Position numbers and translations under genes: made by a program. 64,000 bases of DNA from Membranipora membranacea (lineage: Eukaryota; Bryozoa; Gymnolaemata; Cheilostomatida; Membraniporidae): assembly GCA_914767715.1 (NCBI GenBank), contig OU612066.1, positions 26,324,283 through 26,388,282 on the forward strand, written 5' to 3'. This document shows, piece after piece, positions 12,201 to 25,200 of this stretch (its first letter is position 1; each line of letters begins with the position of its first letter). The notes under the pieces were generated by a model. It worked only from the letters and a program-made list of their open reading frames with translations, did not search any database and was not told where the DNA came from.

Positions 12201-13270
12201 ATCTCTCCTCTATTATCTTCCATCAGAGCTTCCTTCATAGCATTGATTCTATCTGTCTGTAAAAAATTAGATTTTTTTTTCTCAACCTATTATTTTTACT
12301 AAATTTCTCCCCTTTATATGAAGCTTCAAATCGCATGATCTGTTTGAATGAAACAGAAACAGTGAGAGGTTCAAAAAGTCTAAATGAGCTAGGCATTATC
12401 AGAGTATTCATGCATTGAAATTCTTGAGAAAATTTTACGTGTGGTGATACCTTTAGATTTAGAGTAGGTCTGATGTACTTCTGATCAAAGTTCTTCTCCC
12501 ATTGTTGTCGGGTCGCAATAGTGTCCAAAATTTGGTCAGCCCTGGGATTCCCTACACCTGCAATACAAAAAAATCATCACTCTTGAATAGCAATAATGCG
12601 CATATTTTTATATTTTTCTTATAAATATGATATGGACACTAAGAAGTTCTGAGGAGCCTGCTTCAGATCAGGATGTTGTAAAGAAATGCATAGAATTCCT
12701 TTTTCCAAAACACAATCACTCAACATCGATTTAAGAAAACAATGAAACAACTCCAAGCCATTTAAGTGAAAATCAGGGGTAGGCCTGCTCAGGTGTGATG
12801 CAGTACAAGCCAGAAAAACTGCCATTTCTAATTATTATCTAACAGGGATCCATTCATTAGTAAGTGTGGAGAATTTCAGCCTTTACAGTGATTAAAATAT
12901 ATTTAACTAGGAGTTTATTAGGCCTCTACAGCACAGTCAATAGCATATGATTAATAACTTGAGATATCCATGGTTTCACACAGAGCAGCTTCAAATGTCG
13001 CATAATTACAGCAATACTATAGTTGCCTGACCATAAAATGAATTAGTCTGTGGGTTTGAGAAGTCCTTGCACTGACTCCCACATTAACATGAAAAAGTTA
13101 TTTGTTTTGCTAACTTACTTTTAGCCATGTTGTTGATGATATCATGTATAAGTAGAAGACAATCATCAGCATTCTCACTGCAGCACTGAGAAATATGCTT
13201 CAAGTCCATCTGTATGTGTTTATCTATAAACGATCCGACCACATTATCTCCTGGCGGAGGTGGCTGTATC
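9203..13270 (-). other. RNF213: RNF213 C-terminal domain exons
   Basis: Clear exons lie at about 13.10-13.27, 12.44-12.55, 12.07-12.25, 11.62-11.85, 11.18-11.33, 10.66-10.93, 10.13-10.41 kb, 9581-9768 and 9203-9380. They encode the conserved helical C-terminal domain with [43 protein letters not shown] and a final TWSHLWQRC before the TAG stop. Order and content match vertebrate RNF213 from end to end, so the gene is not truncated at its 3' end. Confidence 0.88.
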
Positions 13271-16200
13271 ATCTGCTCAACCTGTAAACAACGAAAATGA
13301 ACACTTGCGGTTGAAAAAGAAACATGTGATCCAAACGGTAAAATATCGTAGTGATTTCACAGCATTTAGTCACCACAGATGACTATTTATATTGGTTATC
13401 AATTTGGGCAGTGGCTAAGTCAGAGGATAAGGCATAGAGAGGCATAGCAAGAAAAACAACTAACTTGAAGTTCACCACGAAAATAAGAGTTTTTCTTTAT
13501 ACCAAAATTGGTTCTTGTAGGTGTTTTGTGTAGTTAACAAAATACTGTGTGCTATTTCTTTGCTGTGCTATTCAAATTAATCACCAATCAATTCGTTCTT
13601 GCAAATATAAAGAATGAAAAATGAATTATTTTCACTCAATAAGTATTGTCTTCTCTTACTTTATTAAACCAATCATTGTTATGAATAGTCAATCTAAAAG
13701 CATGTTACTCACTGCACACTTGTTGAAGAGGAATGATGTATACATAGCCAGGTGAGTGAGTAGTCTGAGAATAGCACATGACAGTGAGCTTAGTTCTCGT
13801 TCAGGTAGCGGTCCTTCTCTAGTAGAGTGAGCTCCTAGTATGTGGGCTTGCTTACTCTTCATTGCACTACAGATAATCAAATGGTTTTGCGGTTGGGGGA
13901 GGTGAGCAGTTGATGGCTTGAGCTCATGTATGACATAGTAAAGCGGTGGCCAGAATTGATCATAAAGAATTAGATATTAAACTATGAACTTATCCTGAAA
14001 TTATGAACTACAATATCTAGTATTTCGTTGTTGATTTGGCTTGGATTGCTTGGTTGGCATTTTTATGACCTTTCACATCATTCTTGCTACCCACTTACAA
14101 AAAATGAAATTCATATCAGGGTCTACTGCTTTGCAAACATAACAAAAAACATGATGTAAAAATGTATGGGAATAACATTACTGACCTGTCACCTTGAGTA
14201 TTTGTCTGTGCATACTGGCTGTCTTGTCCAGTGCTACTGAAATACTCATAATTATTGTCAGGCATTGTTGGAAAGAAATGAATCTGCAAAGAGAGAAAAA
14301 TTGAAATCCTAAATTGGAAGAACAATTAATGGATAATATAGACCAGGTACAGCAGAGATTAACAATTCTTTTTAGCAGGTTATACAAAGATGATATTATC
14401 ATTATAACCGATCCAAAAATTGTCATAGTTTCGAGGCTTCCACAGAGTTTGCCACCCACCTCTATCATAAAAGTGAAGCATTACATGATACTGGAATAAG
14501 AGGTATAGCCTGGTTAGTAATGTAATAACATCTTACTGCAGAATTCTGAGGGTCATTGATGATCTCAGCGAGTGGATACAGATCACCTTTTGTCTCATCC
14601 CCTGACAGACATTTGTACATGTGAAGAACTAACATAGACAGGTTCACTCCTCGTGATTGTACTAAGTTCATCTCCTCATTTAGAGTGTCTCTCAGCAGAA
14701 AATCAAGCAACTCCTGAAAAATTTGATTCAGTAAATTAAGCAGTGAATCACACCTTATAATCATTCAGGATTATTCATCTTGGGTCTAATCCATTGTTAG
14801 TATGTTGCTTGGTGCAGATAATGTTTTCTGCTTCAGCAGGCAGCCTGAGCAACGCTCAACGGTGATTGCTTTTCCATATTATTAAATTATTACGATTAGA
14901 TAATTTGGTGTATGGTTTTTCTTTTATTCTCATCAATGTCCTTTTTTGAGTGGTCAAAGTGGGGAATTTAAAAAAAACGCAGATTATTAATTGCATCTTC
15001 CTTGAAAGGAAAATGACTTACGATTTTTTGGCTACCGAGGTTTCGAATGAGGTTGCTCCTGATTGCATCCCTGATTTCTCTGTGCACGGGAGAATTAGAG
15101 ACCATTGTACGAGTTACTGTTGTAAAGACACCCCACAGTAGTATATGATCCGTAGTCTACAACATTCAGAAAGATTAACAGCAGTAAACTTAGGAATGCT
15201 GGATTATTGATGTTGTGGATTAAATTATCCCAGACCTTCTCATCCTTAAATTTCGAAAGACATGTGGAGGATGTAATCAAAGTTTAGTAATGTTTTCTGA
15301 TTCATTTGAAACTCCAAGCTAACATTGTGTTGGGTGAACCAGTGCACATACCTGTCCCTTGATCTCCTCCAGGGCTTCAGAGAACCTGTCCCTCTTTGCA
15401 AAGTGAACAAAACTGTTCTCTAGTGACTGTTTGACTTTCTTGTATGATTCCCCTCCAAAAAAGGACAATGTATCTGCGACAGCAAAGTCCTCAAGAGCTC
15501 TTGTGATGTTAGATGGTATAAGGTAGTTGTAGGGGGAGTTGATAAGGTCTTTGACATAGCAAAGACCTCCCTGAGATAGTAACTGTCTCACCACAAAGAA
15601 ACTAAAAACAAAAGGCAAATCTAGCCTATTTAAGAGAAGGCCCTAGTAATAATTGGAATCAGCGGCTATTGGACAAGCTGACGAGGCAGAATATGGTGCG
15701 AAATGAGAAACCTCTCAAACCGCAAAATTTATTTCAAAGGAAATTTGATTGAGGAGTGCATACTTGATTTGGAGAGTTCCTGATCGATTGGCTTCCAGTA
15801 GGAAGTTGCGGAATTTCTGCTCCAGTCTTTGAGACGCCATCTTACTTTGAAGTATGGCTTCAACTGTTTTGCCAATGATAACCTGAAAATCATAAGTTAG
15901 TAAAAACACTTGAGATATTAACACATTCAAGTGTTCGACACAAACAAGAAGAACATGGACTTGGTGAATTTGGGCTGATTAGAATTCACCCACTATGGTA
16001 TAGCGACCTTGTCATAGGACATAGGGGAGCTATTACTGTATGATATTTGCTGTAGGCAAAAATATTGCTCAATACTCAGGTTCAATTTTTACCTGAACAT
16101 CAGCTAGTTGAGTGAGTAACTCTACTGGTAGATCAGTGACTTCTTCAGTTATGAGCTGTAATGTGTTTGGATCTGATATCACATGGAGTAGCTGACCAGT

Positions 16201-19200
16201 AGTCTGTGAGGATGGATGTAAGTCCTGTAATTATAATATCAGTTAGGTCCCATTCCAGACTTGTGTAGGAGTTGACTGTGTTGGTTGAATAACTTGAATT
16301 CTCCAAGGTTCTGACAACTGGTCTTCATTTGATACAACTGAATGGCCTTGGAGTTTTCAACAATAGTTTAGTCTGCTTATCAACGGAGCATTCTATTAAC
16401 ATGGGATATATGACATTTGATACACAATATGGCAAATAAAGTGCAACAAATCTCATTGCGTTAAATTGACAGTGTGACATACCTTGTGACAGTTCATGAA
16501 GAGTACCATGGTCTGAACCTGAAGATTAGGCAGTTCTGTCCATGAGGTGAGCATGTCATTGAGAGTATCAATTACGGACTCACTCTGCTCACATCTTAGC
16601 AATAACTTCAGTAGGAATGACCTTCAATAACCAGACCCAGAATCAAGATTGATCAGAGTGGCCAGTGCTGGAGTCGTCCCATATACTGGTATTGTCGAGG
16701 AAATGACAGGAATGCAACAGAAATCCAGCCGCCAGTGATTCAGTTAATAGTCAATGATATATGTATTGAAACAAGAAGCATTTCAGCATCATAATTGCTT
16801 TTATCAAAATACAAAGATGGACTGGACGTTGACTAAGAGTAGGAGGTGGCTCCATTGGTTAGAGCGCCGGTCCTTCAGCATGAAAGTGATGAAGGTTGTG
16901 GGTTTGAATCCCACTGCAGTCCATCGACTAGTGGGGTTTGGTTGGCCCCCAGGTGTGCTCCGACCTGCCTGCAAGCAGAGAGCAACCTGGCGCAGACATT
17001 GCGGCCTAGCCCATAAGGCAATCAATATGTTGCTGCCCATGCTCTGGGATGTGGCGTGTGATATGATATCTGATTTTAATCATCCTTTAAATCAACCTAT
17101 TTATTCAGAGGAAAAACCTACCTAAGAACAGGGCTGGGATCTACAACTTCTTGGGAGTTGAACAGACTGAGTTGTCTTGTAGTTTTATCTGAGGTAATGC
17201 GTTTGAGTAACCAGTTCATTATCTCGTCTGCAGGCTGTGACTCTGAACTAAATACTACATCCGAGATAAAGTGCATGAAGAAGGTATTGATGCGAGCTCT
17301 GAAACTCTTGAATGAGTCCATCCTCTGTTTCCTATACAACACAGACAAATAAAAGTGTAAGAGCATGACTCATATCAGTATCGCTGTTCACATCAATATA
17401 ATGCATTTCGAATTTATTAATTAGCCTCTTTGAAGGTTGAAGCAAAGACGCTGTTAGAGTATATAATATACATATGTTTTATGAATAAAAATATATTGAT
17501 AAAAAGTCAAATATTGATAACTAGGGAAATATTGAGACGAGTGAACGAAATCTCACTCTATATGGTCAGCCGCAAGTTCTATGATAGATTCCTTGTTGAT
17601 CTCTTTACCACAGTTCTCTTGTGCGCAGAATGTTACCTCCTGTACGCAAGAGTAACACATGATGTGATCACACTTCAACCTTACAGGGGAGTCGATCACT
17701 TCCTCACAGTAGAAGCACTTCTTTGGGCATTTTCTGCAATGGTATACAAAAGTAACTGATGGCCAGACATGAGACAATGAATATTAGAAAAATCAAATAT
17801 GATTTCATAACATGCAAATATTGAAACCTAACTTCTAAGCTCATGAGATTTCGTATCAGATATCTGTCCTATTACTAGTCCTAATTTTTGTTATACGGGT
17901 TATGATGAAATGCCACTCAAGCCATTCAGGGGCATATTGTAACTTAATATACATGTAGTAGAGAAAAAAATTTTGAATTTATTTTTTTTAATATTTTACG
18001 GGAGAAGGTTTCCCTGTTCGCAGTTTTTTAGGGCTCCCTCTGGTGCAATAGACATGAGCAAGCTATAGACCTAGAGAGAAGGCTGAGTAGAGATAATTGG
18101 AAAAAAGGTTGGATGACAATATTCACGTCTAAAAACTAGTGTCATTTCCTATTTCTAGCCTTAGTGCAGCATTAAGGATTAGTTTTTGAGAGTAGAACTC
18201 ACGGGTATAGAGCTCTCAGTTCATCCGACACTGTCCTACGTAGAAACTTAACTAACTGTTCAAATGCTTCATATGTACTGAAATCAGTCTCTGTCATCTC
18301 CTGTAGAATGGAGGGATATGAATGTAATATGGAGTAGTATGTGTAGCATTGTTGAAGGGGTGTGGATGAGTAATGGTTATGTCATCATCAACATCATCAT
18401 CAACAACAGTGTTCAGGGTTACGGTTAAAATCGCTGGTGCAATAAACCTTGTGTATTTATCCACCATTTATAACCAACGTATTCAGCTCACTTTTTTAGC
18501 CATCACTGATCTCAGTCCAATCGAATATGCAAAATAAACTTTCCTTTTCAATTGACAATCTACAGTATTAAGTCGATAAACAACTGATCGTTGTGTTTAG
18601 GTTCATTTCTGTCATTACGCAGGTGAATTCGGTTGGGCACTTGCCATAATTTGATCACTTACTGTAATAAGAGTTTTGAGGTTGAAGTTCTGTTTAGTTT
18701 GCCTTTCATGGTTCATTGGTATGATCACATGTTCTACATACAGCTTCTCAACTTCTAGCTGTTCCCACATATCACTGAACATAGAAAATATGGCTGAGTT
18801 ATTTTACATGAAGTAGTCTTAAGACAGCCCAGTCCCCCCTTGACTCTATGTGATGACAGTGAAATTGCAAATTGCCTTTAAATTTGCAGGGTGCACCCTT
18901 CTTCTCAGGCTTCAAGGCTAGCTATAAGATAACATCGGAAGTGGAATCCAACAACTATACGACAGAAACATTAACTTATTGCCTCCATAACATATACAGG
19001 GATCAGAAGAGGATAGTTTAACAGTAGCAATATAAGAGTACTTTTTGCAAGAAAAATGTGTTTTGATAGTTTTCGATTTTCAGTTCAAACTCACTAGCAG
19101 TTTTCGATGATAGCAGAGTCAATATCATAATCATCAGCATCCATGATCATATCATACACAGTTTTACACCTCTCTACCAGATTGACCCATCCAGCAGGAT

Positions 19201-22200
19201 CCTTCATAACGTCAGGTATCTTAATCTCCTTCACTAGGGTCAGTAAGATGTCCAACACCACCACATCTGATCTCTGTAAAATGAAGAGGAATGAAACAGG
19301 TAAAACAATATCCAAAACAAAAGATATCAGGTATGGACAAGAGACACAATCCACAGAAATAGTAAGTACCTTAGAGGATAATAGGTAGCATTTAGCGTTA
19401 AATATTTTGATCAACATAAAAGAAACGGCCTGAAATGCAGAACGGCCTGTTGACATGATGAATCTATCTAATATCATCAAATAAATGAACACTTTAATAA
19501 TAAATCAATCATATGGCTAATCAAAGGTAGATAAAATGACAAAGTTTCTAAACGAAATTCCCATTGAATTTATGTCAGGCTCTTGCAAGGCATGCTTGAG
19601 CCTAAGCATTGTCTAACTGACCTCTTCAGATTTCTCCACCTGTCTCCTGATCCTCTCAGCGATTCCTTCACCAGGAGCTTCAGATATTAGATGATAAGCT
19701 GCAGAGAGCCTTTGCATCATTTCTCTCTGCTTCTTATAGGCTATGTGAATGTGTACCATTGATGGGTCTTCGATTTCCATCTCATTCTTGATAAATGCCA
19801 TTATGTTCATGCCAACCAGCTAAAACCGAGAGTTTTGATGTAAAAGGCGTTAGAGGTTGACAGAAAAAATTATTCATATGAATGCATTGTTGTATAATCA
19901 TAACGGGTAATCATAGCAAGTAACAAAGTACTGCTACATTGAGCCATCTTCTCCAAAAGTTAAGTGTTAACAACTGTTTCAAGTTTTCAGGTGATTCTAG
20001 TCAGTACCTGGTGTTCTGCCTTGTTAGAGCAGGGATGAGACATATAGATGAAGTCAATCAGATAAGGCTCCAGCATACGAGGTCTAAGTTTGATATAGCT
20101 TGGATCATATATCACCTTACTGATGGTAGAAAGTTTGAACTGCTCTACAAGGTTGTCTGCCAAATGAAGGGGAAAAATCTAAGGCAATGTGAAAATATGA
20201 ATCTAAAGTCAAAAAAGATCACATAGTAGATGTATTTTTTTAAATATTTGTAGTTCCATAAACCATGAGGCTCGAAATCTGTCTTCAATATAGAAGTTGT
20301 AACAAAACCATGTTTTTGGCACAATTCCAGAGTCCTCAGTCTAATTTAGAATACAGCTCTATGTTCATTAACAGCGTCTGGTCCAGATTCACCTGACTTT
20401 CTATCGAAGTTTAGATAAGCAGTTCCCTTTGAGTGACCCGGGAATGGTGGCTAAACCCTGGTTCCATCAATTTCAGCTATCAATAAAATACCCTTTAAGT
20501 TAGATCACTCACCAATGTTGAGTTCATGCTGAGGTTCGTTGACTGCTATACATCTATCTATAGTCTGCTTGACAATCCATGAAAATGGGAACTGTGTCTC
20601 AAACATCTGCCTTCCAGAACCAAATTCCTGAATCTTGTATCGGTTTGGTAGTTTCTACGATTCAATAAAGAGATGAGAATAAAGTATAATGATTTATCAT
20701 AGTGTGACTGTTAGAACCAACTTTATCAGTGACCCTCGAATAAAGCAGAAAGCAATTCTTCGACTGTCACCACTTCCCTGTGTTCAATGCTAGATATAAA
20801 CAAGTCTCATTGGTTAGGCAATATTAACGATGATTAACTAATGCACTTACATTCTTCGATAGGCCGGACAGTGGATTGCTCACTAGGGATGGGTTATCCT
20901 CCATTATGCAAATGCAGAAAACAACTTTCTGAACATTTGCAGCAGTTCACTTACCGCGCCTTGCTGTCCAGCAGTTAGCTTGCTGTACGTCAGCCCAAGT
21001 TTATCACCTTCACTAAACAGCTGTAACCAGAGTCTGTTTAATATTCCAGGAGATTTGATCATCTGTATGTTTCCTCGTACATCGATAAAGGATATGACTG
21101 CTGCCAGGCCGGGTACAAAGGCTCTCTCCAGTGAGTCCTCCAGGGCATGTCTGTAGAACAATAGTAGCTTGTTAAACTTGACAATAATTTCCAAACTGAA
21201 TGGTAAGTGATGGGTTCTATGGTAATTCGAAAGTTGTGGGAATCACTATGTCATCAGACACATTAAATGTGCATCCTCGGACAGTAGTCCTGCATAGTCT
21301 TAGATGGCCAAGTATGAGCAAAAATGTATCAAACCAAATCTAGTGATAAAACAATATTCACCTGAGTGTTTCTGACTGTTTCATGTTGCTAGCTTTGGCT
21401 GCATCAGTTTTCACCCACGATTCCAAGGAAGAATCATACTGCCTCTTAAGCAGATCTCTCACATGTATAAGGAATATCTTTGAGAAGTCTACAGTGATAC
21501 AAGAATTTGAATGAACTCAACCATCTAAAGCTGAGCTTACACAGAGGAAACTGGCAACTGGAAACTTGCAACCTGGAAACTTTGAAATACTTCTGGAAAA
21601 TCGAATCGGAAGTAAGATGCCTATGCTTGAGAATCAAATTGATTGACGGCGGCCATGTTAGAGTGAACAAATTCGTTGCTGGTTGGTGGTAAAAATCGAT
21701 TACAAATTCAAGTCTGACTCTCCAAGACACACCTTTGTTTTCGGAGAGTAGTTTCTTGAGAAGGTCCACGCGATCATAATGCTGATCAGTAGTAATAATG
21801 GACACAGCAGCAGGCAGGCATTTGATGATAAAGCTTTTGAGGCCATCAAATTCATTTCCCTCGTCAACATCCTCTTTTTCAATTGACGTTGCCGTAGCAG
21901 TAAGTTCGCCGACATCACCTTCCAGACGGGATATGAGCTTATCGATGATCTGATCTGGTTTGTATTTCATACAGGAGCTGAGTGAAGGAAGGCGGATCTC
22001 TGGTGTACGGGGATCATCTATGTGCACACAACGCCACTTGCCACCTAGAAATCAGACACACAGCAAGTCAATTGTTTTATTGTATGTGTTCCATGCATAT
22101 TTTAAGATGGAACAATAATGTCACTTAACCTAGCTGCCAAAATACTAACCTTGATATCCGGTGAACTTATGACCTCTTGGTAGGTTGAGTAGGAGTACAG

Positions 22201-25200
22201 TATGAGATTTTGTATTAGCTTCATCACTCTGGTGTTCTATTATATATCTGACTGAATCTAACAGTTCAGTATTCTCATGAGCAAGCTCACATTGTAACAG
22301 TATCATCCGTGTAACATCAGTCTGCTCGTCGTAGCAACTCCTGAATATATTAGTATTAAAATTTGAAGAACAGGAAGAACTTAATTTATGCAGGACTGCC
22401 ACCATTAAATTTGATGAGCATAAAACTGTTGGCTGTAAGGGCCAAGTTAGATCAAAAACATGCTATAACATTTCCAATTAAGTTGATAGACTTCACTCCC
22501 TTCTATCCCAATATTGCTGCAAATATTATGGCTATGATGTGACCAAGGAGTTAGAGACTTTATCTCCTTGATGTGACAATTCTTAGATTGCAATCTCAAT
22601 TGATTATCTTCTAGATAAAGTATAGAATACGAAGATCACTTCGTCACTCTGAAAAACATGACGATTTGCCGAACAGCCTTTTACAGTAGGTTTCCTTTTA
22701 AAAAAATGATTCAAATGCGTTGTCTCCTTTTCCACATGGCCTTATTTATCCCCTTACATTCGGTTGTGGCCATAAAGTAAAATATTATATATATATCTAT
22801 ATCCCAGGAAAAGAAATACGGTATCATGAAAGTCTGGTTTTGGTTACAGTGCTTAAAATCTGATTTGCATTTGTGAACAATCGCTACAGAAACATACCTG
22901 ATCTTCTCAGTAAACTGAGCCTCCTTAAGGAACTCTCTGAGATAAAGGTTCTGAATCTGAACTCTGTGTCCGCATGTCTGTCCCATCATGTCCTCAAGCT
23001 TATGTTTGTCGTGTTCTGTCATCAGTTTGGCAAAAGTTGTCACCTATGGAATATAAACATTAAACTTTTTGAGGTCGAAAAAACATATTTTACTGCATCA
23101 GTGACTTTTCTTGTGTTTTTCTTAATGATGTAGCCAGCGATGTGTCCAATTGTTTCACCTGGATATATAGAGGTTGGTCTGCATCACTGAGAGCGTGATG
23201 TAGGTACTCATGTAGATTCTCATGGTTCTGTTTCCTCATGTATATATCCTGTATCTTGTCTGCTTCACACTCAAGGTCAGTCTTGTCGAGACGGAGGACT
23301 GCTTCTCCTGTGGCACATTGTAGCAGTAAGAACTTAGCTTGCTCAAACACCTGTGAAAAAACGAAATGTAGCTAAACAACTTTCAGTAGGCTCTGTAAAA
23401 TGACATGAGCGATGGTTTTGGAGGCAAATACTTGCAATCACTCGGCTGACAACATGATTATAATTTCCAAGCATAGACTGAATGGCCCGAAAAGGGGAAC
23501 AGCGCTTAACTCGTTCGAAACAGGGAATTCATCGCTCTAATTTATAGAGTGGACAGGGATTACTAAATTACTAACCTGAGCCCAGAACCCCTCATCATAT
23601 TTATTCTCCATCATGTCCTCCGTAGCCTGTCTGACTGTTAGTGCTGTTGTCTCACTACTGTAACCTATGAAAGCTGTCTCTACTTTAGAGTTCTCAAAAT
23701 ACTGTCTGAAAATATCATATAAACAAAAACTAAGTCAAATAATAATGATGCATGCTTTAAAAGCAGAGACATTGAATTTTTCAAATCTTCATACAACACT
23801 GCAGTTTAAGGTTATAGTTTATATCGAGATTATCGGAAGTTATATCAAAAAGGTAGCTTTTGCAGATAATGAACTTACAACGCTGTGGTATATATTTTAA
23901 AGGTACAGTTTGCTATTTACATAGCCAAAGTGACACACAAAATTTATAGAAAAGGTTAAAACAGTTCGAATAGGATGAGTAACGTTAAATTGAATTCAAA
24001 TGTAACCTGCTAGTCTGAAAACTTTCATAAGTACTCTTTTATGCCAGTACAAAGCAAAAAACTTGTGGAGAAGAATTACATGTTACAGTATTAGGTATAA
24101 GTATCTCAACCAAGCACAAGAATAAAAAATTGTACTGATGATGTCACCTGTTTTCCAGAGCTTTTACAGCCACCTTCCATTCACGTTCCATGGGTATTTC
24201 TTCAGGGCTACAGTCTTCATCAGGACAACGTCTAGGTATATCACCTCTAAACATGGCGTCTTGGCAGCATGGCCCAATAAAGTGTGTCATACAGGGCAAC
24301 TGATATGGCTGATCGAGAGACTTTCCACATCTGTGACATTCAGATGGGCATACTTGCCTGTGATATAACCATAACATAATTTTTAGCACAGCAAATGGAG
24401 CACCAATAGCCTAGGCATGCTTTCTGGGGTGGTTGGGGGGGATATCCTTGGTCAATATGTCGTGACCCCTACAAGGTCGCACAGGATTCATAATTAAAAG
24501 CCACCTACCACGAAAAACTTGAACCGTATGAGCAAGATACAAAAGTATCTTTGCAAGTTCAACCAAAGAGTAGTCTATGGTTTGACTTTTTGATTATTGA
24601 TTAAATCGGACAACTCTCATTTTAATCCGAACACACAACTATTACAATTTCTTTGCGTGTCGTCCTCTATTGTAAAATTGATTGACCCAGCCCGTCCCCC
24701 TCCCCCAACAGACCACAGACAGCCTGCACAGGTTAGAGCACCAGCCAACAAGATATCTAAGACGTTTTAGGTTTTTATCAAACAGATTACTTATAGTTGA
24801 TATAGGATCATAAGAAAGAGATTATTTACAGTGGATCATAGGGCCAAACAATTAATAATATACATTGATCAGGCATTGGTGTATCAAAAATTAAACCGCT
24901 TCCAAACCGGACCGCAGAGTCTAGAACTTTATTGTCAAAAGTTTGGTAGGCAAGTCTTGTTAGTATTGTATCATTTATTAATCATCCATCTCCTTGGCAT
25001 TTCGTTGTAGTGTGATCAATGTGTTGTAATGTTATGGATCAATGTGAGCACTTACTTGAACTCAAACTGAGGTCTGACAAATTTCTCTGCCCAAGCTTCA
25101 AGCTTCTGTTTGATACCTTTCTGGTTGGTATCAAGTAGAGAGGTAGCTGATATGTAGTGTTTCTCCAGTCTGTTTATCAGTGGTATGGGGAACTGAGAAT

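Noticed and set aside
21490-21730. Repeated GGAAACT motifs suggesting a small transposon
   Set aside because: No matching ends or target duplication could be found.
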